Assembly (NCBI RefSeq): GCF_000281975.1
Contig: NZ_AKKE01000015.1
Coordinates: 1 to 36,841 of the forward strand
From: Novosphingobium sp. AP12
GTDB lineage: Bacteria > Pseudomonadota > Alphaproteobacteria > Sphingomonadales > Sphingomonadaceae
Length of the DNA stretch: 36,841 bases
Direction: 5' to 3'
In this document: positions 10,749 through 18,885 of the stretch, piece after piece
Position numbering within the stretch: the first letter of the stretch is position 1
Layout: every line of letters begins with the position of its first letter
Made by a program: the position numbers and the translations under genes
Notes under the pieces: generated by a model
Seen by the model: only the letters and a program-made list of their open reading frames with translations
Databases searched by the model: none
Told to the model about the DNA's origin: nothing

Positions 10749-12683
10749 ATGCGATCGAAATACCGAGCCGGGCTGTCCGGCCCGCTGCTTCTGCTGATGC
10801 CCATGGCCGCGCAGGCCGCGCCGCCTCCACTCGACGCCTACGGCGACCTTCCCCGCGTGGAAGACATCGCGATCTCGCCCGACGGGACGTCCACCGCCAA
10901 TGTCCTCCAGGTCAGCGGCGGACGCCGCGTGTTCGTGGTCAAGGACGGCAAGCCCCTGCTCAACGCTGCCTCGGGGCCCAACAAGGTGCGCGGGATCGAG
11001 TGGGCGGACAACGATACCGTGCTGCTCACCAACAGCGCCACGGTGCCGCTGTTCGGTTTCGCCGCCAGCAAGTACGAATTTTCCGGTACGATCATCGTGC
11101 CGATGAAGCCGGGCGGCGTGTCCGGGCTCGTTTTCGGCAAATCCAAGGATGTCGCCGACACGACCCGCGGGCGTTACGGCATCCGGACCGTCGGCGGGCA
11201 GACCGTGGGCTACTTCGGCGGCATCGCGATGGAAGTGGACGGCATGTCGACTCACTTCAAGCACGGCCGCACCACGCTCTACGCCGTCGACCTGAAGACC
11301 AACCGCGCCCGCCAGGCCGCCCCGGCGCCGGAGGAGAACCACTATCGCGACTGGTTGATCGACGCCGCCGGCAACGTGGCGATCGTGCTGGACATCTCGG
11401 AGACGGACGGCACCTGGAAGATCGGTCCGCCAAGGGGGCGTGAACTGGTGCGCGGCATCGACCCGACCGGCCACGTCAGCCTGATCGCCTTCGGCAAGGA
11501 CGGCACATCCGTCATCTACCAGATCGAGGACGACGACGGGAACGAGCGCTGGTACGAAGTTCCGATGACCGGCGGCGAGCCGAAGGGCATCCTGAACGAC
11601 ATCGGCATCGAGCGCATCTTCGTCGACCGCAGCACCGGCAACATGATCGGCTATCGCACCTCGGGCGAGAAGCGCCAGACGGTGATGAACGACCCGGTCC
11701 ACCAGCATGCGCTCACCCGCATCTTCAAGGCCTTCGACGGGCGCGAGGTCGACCTTATCGACTGGACGCCGGACTTCTCGAAGGTGATCCTGCGGACCTC
11801 CGGCAGCAAGGACAGCGGCACCTGGTTCCTCGTCGACGTCGCCCAGCGCCGCGCCGACCCGATCGCCGACGAGCGGCCCGAGATCATGGCCGAGCAGGTC
11901 GGGCCGATCTCCAAGATCGACTATGCCGCCGCCGACGGGCTCAAGATGGACGGTATTCTGACCCTCCCCCCGGGCCGCGAGGCGAAGGGCCTGCCGGTGA
12001 TCCTGCTGCCGCACGGCGGCCCGGCGTCGCACGACACGCCTGACTTCGACTGGTGGGCGCAGGCCTTCGCCTCGCGCGGGTACGCGGTGTTCCAGCCCAA
12101 CTTCCGCGGCTCGACCGGCGGCACCGATGCCTTCCGCCATGCCGGCGATGGCGAGTGGGGCCGCAAGATGCAGACCGACATCTCCGACGGGCTCGCCGAA
12201 CTGGCCAAGCGCGGGCTGGTCGATCCCAGGCGCGCCTGCATCGTCGGCGCCAGCTACGGCGGCTACGCGGCGCTGGCGGGGGTGACGCTGCAGCAGGGGC
12301 TCTACCGCTGCGCGGTCTCGGTGGCGGGCGTCGCCGACCTCAAGCTGATGTATTCGACCGACATCCGCGAAAGCGGCGATTCGAAGATGCTGGGCAAGGT
12401 GCTGCGCGAACAGCTCGGCGATCCCAAGCGCTACTACGACGTCTCGCCCCGCCGCTTCGCCGCCCGCGCCGACGCGCCGGTCCTGCTGATCCACGGCAAG
12501 GACGACACCGTGGTGCCCTACAAGCAGAGCCAGGTCATGGCCGACGCTCTCAAGGACGCCGGCAAGCCCTACGAAATGGTGACGCTGGCGGGTGAGGATC
12601 ACTGGCTTTCGCGCGCGGAGACGCGAAAGAAGATGCTGTCCGAAACCATGCGCTTCGTGGAGAAGAACAACCCGGCGGATTGA
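10749..12683 (+). CDS. Exported S9 family (prolyl oligopeptidase-like) peptidase
   Basis: A serine peptidase of the S9 clan, likely a dipeptidyl- or acylaminoacyl-peptidase-type enzyme in the periplasm. The 644 residues start with a signal peptide (hydrophobic 9-20, cleavage probably after AQA at 21-23). A beta-propeller-like region follows (about 30-385), then an alpha/beta hydrolase domain (about 390-640). The catalytic triad is visible: S502 in GASYGG, D586 in HGKDDTVV and H618 in GEDHW. The oxyanion-side HGGP is at 422-425. Peptide uptake or turnover is the expected role. The start follows GGGGG at good spacing. It converges with dapA over a GC-rich hairpin and appears monocistronic. Confidence 0.92.
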   Translation: MRSKYRAGLSGPLLLLMPMAAQAAPPPLDAYGDLPRVEDIAISPDGTSTANVLQVSGGRRVFVVKDGKPLLNAASGPNKVRGIEWADNDTVLLTNSATVPLFGFAASKYEFSGTIIVPMKPGGVSGLVFGKSKDVADTTRGRYGIRTVGGQTVGYFGGIAMEVDGMSTHFKHGRTTLYAVDLKTNRARQAAPAPEENHYRDWLIDAAGNVAIVLDISETDGTWKIGPPRGRELVRGIDPTGHVSLIAFGKDGTSVIYQIEDDDGNERWYEVPMTGGEPKGILNDIGIERIFVDRSTGNMIGYRTSGEKRQTVMNDPVHQHALTRIFKAFDGREVDLIDWTPDFSKVILRTSGSKDSGTWFLVDVAQRRADPIADERPEIMAEQVGPISKIDYAAADGLKMDGILTLPPGREAKGLPVILLPHGGPASHDTPDFDWWAQAFASRGYAVFQPNFRGSTGGTDAFRHAGDGEWGRKMQTDISDGLAELAKRGLVDPRRACIVGASYGGYAALAGVTLQQGLYRCAVSVAGVADLKLMYSTDIRESGDSKMLGKVLREQLGDPKRYYDVSPRRFAARADAPVLLIHGKDDTVVPYKQSQVMADALKDAGKPYEMVTLAGEDHWLSRAETRKKMLSETMRFVEKNNPAD

Positions 12684-12701
12684 AGCCCGCCGGATCGAAC
12701 G

Positions 12702-12723
12702 GGCGCCGCCCCGGCGGCGCCCG
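12702..12723. terminator. GC-rich hairpin between convergent genes
   Basis: GGGCGCCGCC (12702-12711) pairs with GGCGGCGCCC (12714-12723), only three bases beyond the dapA stop and 18 beyond the S9 peptidase stop. There is no T-run on either side, so it is a possible two-way pause or stop signal rather than a classic terminator. Confidence 0.45.
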
Positions 12724-12726
12724 GCC

Positions 12727-13608
12727 TCAGAGCAGGCCGGCGTGGACCAGCGCTTCGTCGACCGCGACCCGTGCCTTCTCGCCGCAGGGGACGAGCGGCA
12801 GGCGCAGTTCGTTCTCGATCCAGTCGTGGACCTGCGCCAGCGCGTACTTGCACGGGCCCGGCGAGCTGTCCTCGAACATGGCGTAGTGCAGCGGGTAGAG
12901 CATGTCGTTGAGGCGGCGCGCTTCCTCGAGGTCGTTGGCGGCGCAGGCGGCCTGGAATTCGGCGCAGAGCTTCGGAGCGACGTTCGCGGTGACCGAGATG
13001 CATCCCACGCCGCCCGCCGCATTGAACGGCAGCGCCAGTTCGTCGTCGCCGGACAGCTGGCAGAAGTCCTTGCCGATGCCCATGCGGTGGTCGGTGACGC
13101 GCGACAGGTCGCCGCTGGCGTCCTTGATGCCGACGAAGCGGCCCGGATAGCGGCGGGCCAGTTCGCACACCGTCTCGGGCAGCAGGTCGGTCACGGTGCG
13201 GCCCGGCACGTTGTAGAGAACGATCGGCAGGTCGATGTTTTCGGCCAGGTAGCCGAAGTGGGCGAGCAGACCCTCCTGGCTCGGCCGGTTGTAGTAGGGC
13301 GCGACCAGCAGCGCGGCGGCGGCGCCGGACTTCTTGGAGAAGGTCATGTGCAGGAGCGCGTTCATGGTGTCGTTGCTGCCGCAGCCCGCGATCACCGGCA
13401 CCCGGCCCGCCGCCTGCTCGACGCAGACTTCGATGACGCGGTGGTGCTCTGCATTGGAAAGCGTGGAGTTTTCGCCGGTTGTCCCGCACGGCACCAGCGC
13501 CGACGAGCCGGACTCGATCTGCCAGTCCACCAGCCGGCGGAAAGCCTGTTCATCGAACGCTCCGTCGCGAAACGGTGTGACAAGCGCGGGAATGGAGCCG
13601 GAGAACAT
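12727..13608 (-). CDS. dapA: 4-hydroxy-tetrahydrodipicolinate synthase
   Basis: Condenses pyruvate with aspartate semialdehyde, the first committed step to lysine and meso-diaminopimelate for peptidoglycan. The 293 residues fit the (beta/alpha)8 family. The Schiff-base lysine is K162 in GIKDASGD, the proton-relay tyrosine is Y132 in LYNVPGRT, and the GTTGE loop is at 42-46. The ATG at 13608 opens directly with the family N-terminus (GSIPALVTPF). It diverges from the lytic transglycosylase gene, a pairing that links cell-wall precursor supply and wall turnover; the shared promoter region is about 100 bases. In many alphaproteobacteria smpB lies directly downstream; here two other genes intervene. 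Confidence 0.97.
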   Translation of the reverse strand: MFSGSIPALVTPFRDGAFDEQAFRRLVDWQIESGSSALVPCGTTGENSTLSNAEHHRVIEVCVEQAAGRVPVIAGCGSNDTMNALLHMTFSKKSGAAAALLVAPYYNRPSQEGLLAHFGYLAENIDLPIVLYNVPGRTVTDLLPETVCELARRYPGRFVGIKDASGDLSRVTDHRMGIGKDFCQLSGDDELALPFNAAGGVGCISVTANVAPKLCAEFQAACAANDLEEARRLNDMLYPLHYAMFEDSSPGPCKYALAQVHDWIENELRLPLVPCGEKARVAVDEALVHAGLL

Positions 13609-13648
13609 GGACTTTACCTCTGGTGGTGTTCAATGATCGCCCGGCCGG

Positions 13649-13673
13649 GGAACCGCCCCCGTGCCCGAACGTC
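13649..13673 (+). promoter_or_regulatory. Near-match EcfG promoter before the lytic transglycosylase
   Basis: GGAAC (13649-13653), 16 bases, CGTC (13670-13673). It differs from the EcfG pattern only in the last base of the -10 element. The position, 35 bases before the transglycosylase ATG, is right for a promoter, but the changed base is normally conserved, so this is weak. Confidence 0.25.
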
Positions 13674-13707
13674 ATGTTCAGCGCCTGATAAGGAGCCTCT
13701 TTCCAAA

Positions 13708-15690
13708 ATGTCCAGCATGTTGCGCACCCCCCACCTGCTGCTGAGCATTTCCCCAGCCGTTTTCGCCTTCACGGCGTTCTCCCTCCCCGCCGCCGCCCAG
13801 GACGGCCGCGAGTGGGACGCCGCGCGGGCCCAGTCGATGCAGTCGCACGACATGAGCGTCCACCAGTCGATCGACCGCTGGAAGCTGCTCGTCGCCAACG
13901 ACCGCATGGGCTTTGCCTCCTACGCCGGCTTCCTGCTGAGCTATCCGGGCTACCCGCAGCAGGACAAGATCCGCGGATTCGCGGAAAAAGCCCTGCTGAC
14001 CGAATCGCCCGACACCGGCTCCGTCATCGCCTATTTCGACCGCTACGCCCCGCTCGGCAGCAAGGCCGCCGGGCGCTACGCCGTGGCGCTATCGAGCATG
14101 CGCCGCGCCGATGCCGCCACCAATGCCGTCGCCGCGTGGCGCAAGGGCAGCCTTATCCCGGTCGATGAAAGCGCGCTGCTTTCGCTCTACGGCAGCCGCC
14201 TGACCAGCGCCGACCACGACGCGCGCATGGACGCGCTGCTGTGGCAGGGCGAGACCGCGCAGGCCGAGCGGCAGATATCCTTCGTCTCGGCCGCGCGCCG
14301 GGCCGAGTTCATGGAGCGCCTCTCGCTGATGCAGGGCGCGGCGCCCGGCACGCTGGGCGTCACCCTGCCCGCGCAGATCTCGTCCGACCCCGGCTACGTC
14401 TACAACCGGGCGGTGCAGGCGCGCCGATCCGGCAACCAGATGGGCGCGGTGAGCCTGCTGGCCAATCGCCCGCCCCTCGCCCGGCCCGTGCCCGAGCAGG
14501 AACTGTGGGTGCGCGAACTGCTCACCGCCGCGCGCGCCGCCGACGACAGCAGTGCGGTGCGCATCGCCGGTTCGATCGACGATGCCTTTACGCCGGGCAC
14601 CGATGTCAGCCGCCTCTCCTACCGCGTGCGCGACGACTACACGACGCTCGTCTGGCTGGGCGGTACCAAGGCGCTGTGGTCGCTGGGCGACGCGCGACGC
14701 GCCGCGCCCCTGTTCTACCGCTACGGCGCCGCCGCGCAGACGCCGGGGACGCGCTCTAAGGGCTTCTACTGGGCCGGACGCGCGCTCGCGATCGGCGGCG
14801 ACATGGCCGGCGCCAACCGCTACTTCGAGATGGCCGCGCGGTATCCGCAGTACTTCTATGGCCAGCTTTCGCTGGAGCGGCTGGGGCGGCCGATCCCCAA
14901 CCTCGACACCCGGCCCACCGCCGTCCCCACGGTGGCGGAGCGCACTTCGTTCAACGGGCTGCCGATCACCCGCGCCGTGCGCGACGTCGCGCGCGATGCC
15001 GACTGGCGCACCGGCATCCAGTTCTACCGGGAGATCGCCGACCAGGCCGCGACCTCGGAAGACCACGTCCTCGTCGCCGACCTCGCGCAGCAGATCGGCC
15101 GCCGCGACCTTGCCGTGATCCTGGGCCAGAGCGCTCATGCCGACGGGTTCGAGGAGTTCGGCCAGATTTCCTTCCCGCTGATCCCCACGCCGCCGGGCAC
15201 CAACTGGACCATGGTCCACGCACTCAGCCGGCAGGAAAGCCAGTTCGCGCAGAACGCGCTCAGCCATGCCGGCGCCAGCGGCCTCATGCAGCTCATGCCC
15301 GGCACCGCGCGGGAGCAGGCGGGCAAGATGGGCCTGGCCTACGACCAGTCGGCTCTGGTCAGCGATCCGACCTACAACATCCGTCTTGGCGACGGCTACT
15401 TCGGGCGGATGATGGATTACTACGGCGGCGCCACGCCGCTCGCGGTCGCGGCCTATAATGCAGGCCCCGGCAACGTGAACAAGTGGCTGCGCGCCAACGG
15501 CGATCCGCGCACCGGCACGATCGACTGGATCGACTGGATGGAGCAGATCCCCATCTACGAGACCAAGAACTACGTCCAGCGCGTGCTGGAAAACGCCGTC
15601 GTCTACGAGACGATGTACCCGGCGCGGTCGGACTATACCGGCGCGAACAAGATGACCCGCCTCATGCCCGGCAAGCGCAAGCCGGGCTGA
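13708..15690 (+). CDS. Soluble lytic murein transglycosylase (Slt70-like)
   Basis: Periplasmic enzyme that cleaves the MurNAc-GlcNAc bond of peptidoglycan, leaving 1,6-anhydro-MurNAc ends. It has 660 residues. A signal peptide (about 1-31, ending SLPAAAQ) is followed by a long alpha-helical superhelix (about 35-480) with TPR-like repeats such as FYWAGRAL near 353. The C-terminal goose-lysozyme-type domain (about 495-640) has catalytic E510 in RQES, GLMQLMP at 525-531, AYNAGPG at 582-588 and YVQRVLEN near 622. The ATG at 13708 has AAGGAG 12 bases upstream; the open frame extends far back over dapA but only as antisense. It diverges from dapA and converges closely (12 bases) with the next gene. 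Confidence 0.94.
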   Translation: MSSMLRTPHLLLSISPAVFAFTAFSLPAAAQDGREWDAARAQSMQSHDMSVHQSIDRWKLLVANDRMGFASYAGFLLSYPGYPQQDKIRGFAEKALLTESPDTGSVIAYFDRYAPLGSKAAGRYAVALSSMRRADAATNAVAAWRKGSLIPVDESALLSLYGSRLTSADHDARMDALLWQGETAQAERQISFVSAARRAEFMERLSLMQGAAPGTLGVTLPAQISSDPGYVYNRAVQARRSGNQMGAVSLLANRPPLARPVPEQELWVRELLTAARAADDSSAVRIAGSIDDAFTPGTDVSRLSYRVRDDYTTLVWLGGTKALWSLGDARRAAPLFYRYGAAAQTPGTRSKGFYWAGRALAIGGDMAGANRYFEMAARYPQYFYGQLSLERLGRPIPNLDTRPTAVPTVAERTSFNGLPITRAVRDVARDADWRTGIQFYREIADQAATSEDHVLVADLAQQIGRRDLAVILGQSAHADGFEEFGQISFPLIPTPPGTNWTMVHALSRQESQFAQNALSHAGASGLMQLMPGTAREQAGKMGLAYDQSALVSDPTYNIRLGDGYFGRMMDYYGGATPLAVAAYNAGPGNVNKWLRANGDPRTGTIDWIDWMEQIPIYETKNYVQRVLENAVVYETMYPARSDYTGANKMTRLMPGKRKPG

Positions 15691-15702
15691 ACGTCGCTTC
15701 CC

Positions 15703-16782
15703 TCAGGGCGCTTCCCCGCAGGAAGACCCTGGCGGGGCGGGGGCCGTCCACGACATGCGGTAGGTGACGCGGAAACCGTCATGGTCGGACAGTTCCGGGC
15801 TGTCCGGCCCGCCGTCGAACATGGCTTCCACCCGGACCGGCTCGACCGAGATTTCGCGGCCGCTTTCGAAGAACTGCAGGTCCTGGGTATCCATCCAGGG
15901 CTCGTCGCCGTCCCATGACATCCTCACGTCGCAGGCGAACATGCCGTCGCTGCAGGCCTTGTGGACCAGCGTCATCGGCTCGTAGCGGGTGAAGTTGTCC
16001 CAGCGTTCCTGCGAACGGCGCATGTTGAAGTCACCGCCGAAGATGACGGGAAAGCGCTCGTCGTGGGTGGCGTCGATGAAGCGGGACGCCTCCAGCGCCT
16101 GCCGGTCGTGCGCCTCCAGGTTACGCGCCGCCGGAGCTTTCGAGGCGCCGCGCGAATTCATGTGGGTATTGTACAAGTCGATGGGCGTGGGCAGGCCCGG
16201 GACGGCGATGCGGACCATCATGATGCCCTTGTTGGCAAGGCAATCGATGCCGGCGCAGGACCGGCGCCCGTAAGGCTGGCTGCGCACGCCGGTGATGGGA
16301 TATCGCGACGCCACCGCGAGCCCTCCTCCCATGAAATGCACGCCGATCTCACCGCGTTTGACGCTGGCCTTGCCCGGCAGCCGTTCGTCACCCGTTGCCG
16401 GAGCCCGGTCGGTGCGGCGAGGCCCGGAGGCGATCGCCGGGTAGCCGCTGGCGAGAACCGCCTTCTTGGCGGCGCCGCTGAACATCTCCTGGAACAGGAC
16501 GATGTCCGGCGCCTCGCCCGCTGCCCGCAGCGCCGCGAGGTGGCGGCCGATCTCGCCCAACTGCGCGGCGCGGCCCGAGCGGGCGGGCCAGCCCAGACCC
16601 TCGATATTATAGGTCAGCACCGATAAGGTGACGCTGCGGCGAGCGCCATCGTCCGACGGCACGGGGGCAACCCCCGCCCCGCAAGCGAGGAGCCGCGACG
16701 GCGGCGCCGTGCCGCATCCGGCCAGCGCCAGCGCCGCTCCGAGACATGCGAGCGAAAGGCTCCGGACGCGAAGCCGCCTCAT
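15703..16782 (-). CDS. Endonuclease/exonuclease/phosphatase (EEP) family lipoprotein
   Basis: A secreted or membrane-anchored phosphodiesterase of the EEP (DNase I-like) superfamily. It has 359 residues. The lipobox L-A-G-C23 predicts lipid attachment. EEP metal and catalytic blocks appear in order: LTYNIEG (56-62), FQE with E99, YNTHMNSRG, GGDFN, and SDHDGF near the C-terminus. Family members cleave nucleic acids, phosphoinositides or sphingomyelin; the bulky residues that mark a sphingomyelinase are not clear to me, so the substrate stays open. The downstream end converges with the transglycosylase. Upstream lies a GH27 glycosidase gene on the same strand, 79 bases away, possibly co-transcribed. 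Confidence 0.85.
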   Translation of the reverse strand: MRRLRVRSLSLACLGAALALAGCGTAPPSRLLACGAGVAPVPSDDGARRSVTLSVLTYNIEGLGWPARSGRAAQLGEIGRHLAALRAAGEAPDIVLFQEMFSGAAKKAVLASGYPAIASGPRRTDRAPATGDERLPGKASVKRGEIGVHFMGGGLAVASRYPITGVRSQPYGRRSCAGIDCLANKGIMMVRIAVPGLPTPIDLYNTHMNSRGASKAPAARNLEAHDRQALEASRFIDATHDERFPVIFGGDFNMRRSQERWDNFTRYEPMTLVHKACSDGMFACDVRMSWDGDEPWMDTQDLQFFESGREISVEPVRVEAMFDGGPDSPELSDHDGFRVTYRMSWTAPAPPGSSCGEAP

Positions 16783-16861
16783 GCACCATGAACCGTGTTG
16801 GGCATGGCATCAGGCTAGAGGCCCGGACCCGCCAAGTCGACCCACCCAATACGCCCGGTCC

Positions 16862-18244
16862 TCATCCCAGCCGGAACAGGGCGCTGGCGTGGGGCGCGAG
16901 GCGAGTGGTCACCTTGTCCGATACCGGGCCGAGGTCGCGGCGCTGCCACAGGTCGCGAATCGCCGCGCGCCCGTCGACTCCAACGGCGCGCAGCGGCAGC
17001 GTGACCTCGCGCGCTTCCTTGCCGAGGTTGAACAGCGCCAGATAGCGAGCTTTGCCGTCCTCGCTCGACGCCGACCAGACGCGCAGGCCGTCCTCGACGA
17101 AGTGCGGGCGATTGCCGCTGCTCGACTGGTTGACCGCCAGCACCTCGGGGTTCGTCAGCAGCGCCAGCGTGGCGGCATCGAGGTGGCGCAGGTCGCCGCC
17201 CATGATCAGCGGCGAGCGGGCGATGGACCACAGCGTCATCAGCGTCTGCTGCTCGTCGGCCGTGAAGCGGGAATCGCGCTCGCCCAGCGCCAGCCGGCCT
17301 AGCGGCAGCATGTCCGCGTCGGGCCACGAGCCGGGGCCCCGGAACGGCGTCCAGTTCTCCAGCCGCGTGACCTGCGCTTCGAGCTGCGCCCACTCGTCCC
17401 AGAAGTCGTCGGAGATGCGCCACATCTGCGCATGGCGGCGGACGTGCTCGCCGCGCAGCACAGGGGTTTCGCCGGGCGAGAGACTGAGCACCATCGGCCG
17501 CCCGCAGCGCGCGATGGCGGTGGCGGCGGCCTCGATCTCGGGCGCGTGGGCGTCGTAGGGGCGGCTCATGTCGTCCATCTTGACGAAGTCGACGCCCCAC
17601 GATGCGTAGAGTTTGAACAGTCCGTCGTAGTATTCTTGCGCGCCGGGCCGGGTCATGTCGACGCCGTACATGTCGGGGTTCCACGAACAGATCGAGGTCG
17701 TGTCGGCGATGTCCTGCGCGCGGACCTTGGTGCCCAGGATCGGCAGGTTCAGCTTGACCGCATGGCGCGAGATGCCGCGCATGACGTGGATGCCGAACTT
17801 CATGCCCATCGCGTGAACCTTCGCCGCGAGCGGCGCGAAGCCCTTGCCGCCCCTGGCCGAGGGGAAGCGGTTGGGCGCGGGCACCAGCCGCCCATGCGCG
17901 TCGAGGGCGGGGACGGGGTTCGAGTTGTAGGTGTAGCTGCTCGCCTCGGGCTCGTACCACTGGATGTCGACGGTGAAGACGTCGTAGCCCGAGGGCAGCA
18001 ACTTCTCGCGCATGATCGCGGCGGTTTCGAGCGCCTGCGCCTCGGTGATGGTGCCGGCGAAGCTGTTCCAGCTGTTCCACCCCATCGGCGGGCGCGGCGC
18101 GAGGTCCGACACGGGCGGCAGCGGGGAGCCGGAAGGCATCGACGACGGCGCCGGCGTACCCGCGACCGCCCTTTGCGCAAGGCCCGCGAGCGATGCCGCG
18201 GCCGCGGTGAAAATGGCGGTTCGACGCGAGAAATCCATGGTCAT
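16862..18244 (-). CDS. GH27 family alpha-galactosidase-like glycosidase, Tat-exported
   Basis: A retaining glycosidase of family GH27 (alpha-galactosidase, alpha-N-acetylgalactosaminidase or beta-L-arabinopyranosidase). It has 460 residues. The N-terminus carries a twin-arginine-type signal (S-R7-R8-T-A-I-F, then an Ala-rich segment to about 28). The family opening PPMGWNSWNSF is at 52-62. The nucleophile is probably D224 in V-K-M-D, and the acid/base D280 by spacing from W275-R276. The C-terminal beta-sandwich runs from about 375 to 460. It sits alone, without transporter or sugar-kinase genes, so the substrate cannot be read from context. It diverges from the Gre-factor gene. The first four codons contain two ATGs; the 5' one is used here. 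Confidence 0.88.
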   Translation of the reverse strand: MTMDFSRRTAIFTAAAASLAGLAQRAVAGTPAPSSMPSGSPLPPVSDLAPRPPMGWNSWNSFAGTITEAQALETAAIMREKLLPSGYDVFTVDIQWYEPEASSYTYNSNPVPALDAHGRLVPAPNRFPSARGGKGFAPLAAKVHAMGMKFGIHVMRGISRHAVKLNLPILGTKVRAQDIADTTSICSWNPDMYGVDMTRPGAQEYYDGLFKLYASWGVDFVKMDDMSRPYDAHAPEIEAAATAIARCGRPMVLSLSPGETPVLRGEHVRRHAQMWRISDDFWDEWAQLEAQVTRLENWTPFRGPGSWPDADMLPLGRLALGERDSRFTADEQQTLMTLWSIARSPLIMGGDLRHLDAATLALLTNPEVLAVNQSSSGNRPHFVEDGLRVWSASSEDGKARYLALFNLGKEAREVTLPLRAVGVDGRAAIRDLWQRRDLGPVSDKVTTRLAPHASALFRLG

Positions 18245-18366
18245 CCTGTCCTCTGCCCATTGGCTGCTTGGGTGCTATTTGTCGGACTAATACCCGCAAT
18301 GCAACCGGGGAGATCGCCCGCATGAGCGCTTGGCCGCAAGGGTCGGGTTTCCTAAGGATCGAGGCG

Positions 18367-18846
18367 ATGAAATTCGACGGTCCCCCGATCAGCCCCTCCG
18401 GCATGGCGTCCTTGCGTGCCCGCTACGACCACCTGCTCGGCACCGAGCGGCCGGCGATCGTCGAGATCGTCTCGTGGGCGGCGGGCAACGGCGACCGCTC
18501 GGAGAACGGCGACTACCTCTACGGCCGCAAGCGCATGCGCGAGATCGACCGCGAGCTGTCCTACCTCGCCCGCCGCATGAAGGCGCTGCGCGTGGTCGAC
18601 CCCGCCGCGCAGGGCGAGCGCGGCAAGGTGTTCTTCGGCGCCGAGGTCGAACTCGCCGACGAGGACGACGAGCGCCTGACCGTCACCATCGTCGGCGACG
18701 ACGAACAGGACGCCTCCTCGGGCCGCATCGGCTGGAGCGCCCCCATCGCCCGAGCCCTGCGCGGCGCCGCCGTTGGCGACCTGCGCGTGGTGCGCCTCCC
18801 CTCGGGCGAGAAGGAGTGGGAGATCATGCGGATCGAATATCCGTAG
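18367..18846 (+). CDS. greB: Transcript cleavage factor of the GreA/GreB family
   Basis: Rescues backtracked RNA polymerase by stimulating RNA cleavage. From the ATG at 18367 it has 159 residues, the usual Gre length. The N-terminal coiled coil (about 8-77) carries the acidic tip D43-x2-E46 in GDRSEN, the catalytic pair of Gre factors. The C-terminal FKBP-like domain (about 83-159) shows SAPIARALRGAAVGD and ends in WEIMRIEY. The open frame reaches back to 18268, but MKFDGPPISPSG matches the family start and follows AAGGATCGAGG. The name greB rather than greA follows the closer fit of the N-terminus; related RNA polymerase-binding Gre paralogues are possible. It diverges from the GH27 gene. 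Confidence 0.85.
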   Translation: MKFDGPPISPSGMASLRARYDHLLGTERPAIVEIVSWAAGNGDRSENGDYLYGRKRMREIDRELSYLARRMKALRVVDPAAQGERGKVFFGAEVELADEDDERLTVTIVGDDEQDASSGRIGWSAPIARALRGAAVGDLRVVRLPSGEKEWEIMRIEYP

Positions 18847-18885
18847 GACAGTCGAGCCACTCCGGAACGGCGCTTCGGCGAGGCA

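Noticed and set aside
10677..13022. A 781-codon minus-strand frame across the S9 peptidase and the end of dapA
   Set aside because: Antisense to the clearly real S9 peptidase; its part inside dapA is out of frame.
12592..13707. N-terminal extension of the lytic transglycosylase
   Set aside because: The frame is open only because it runs antisense through dapA; the signal peptide begins at the ATG at 13708.
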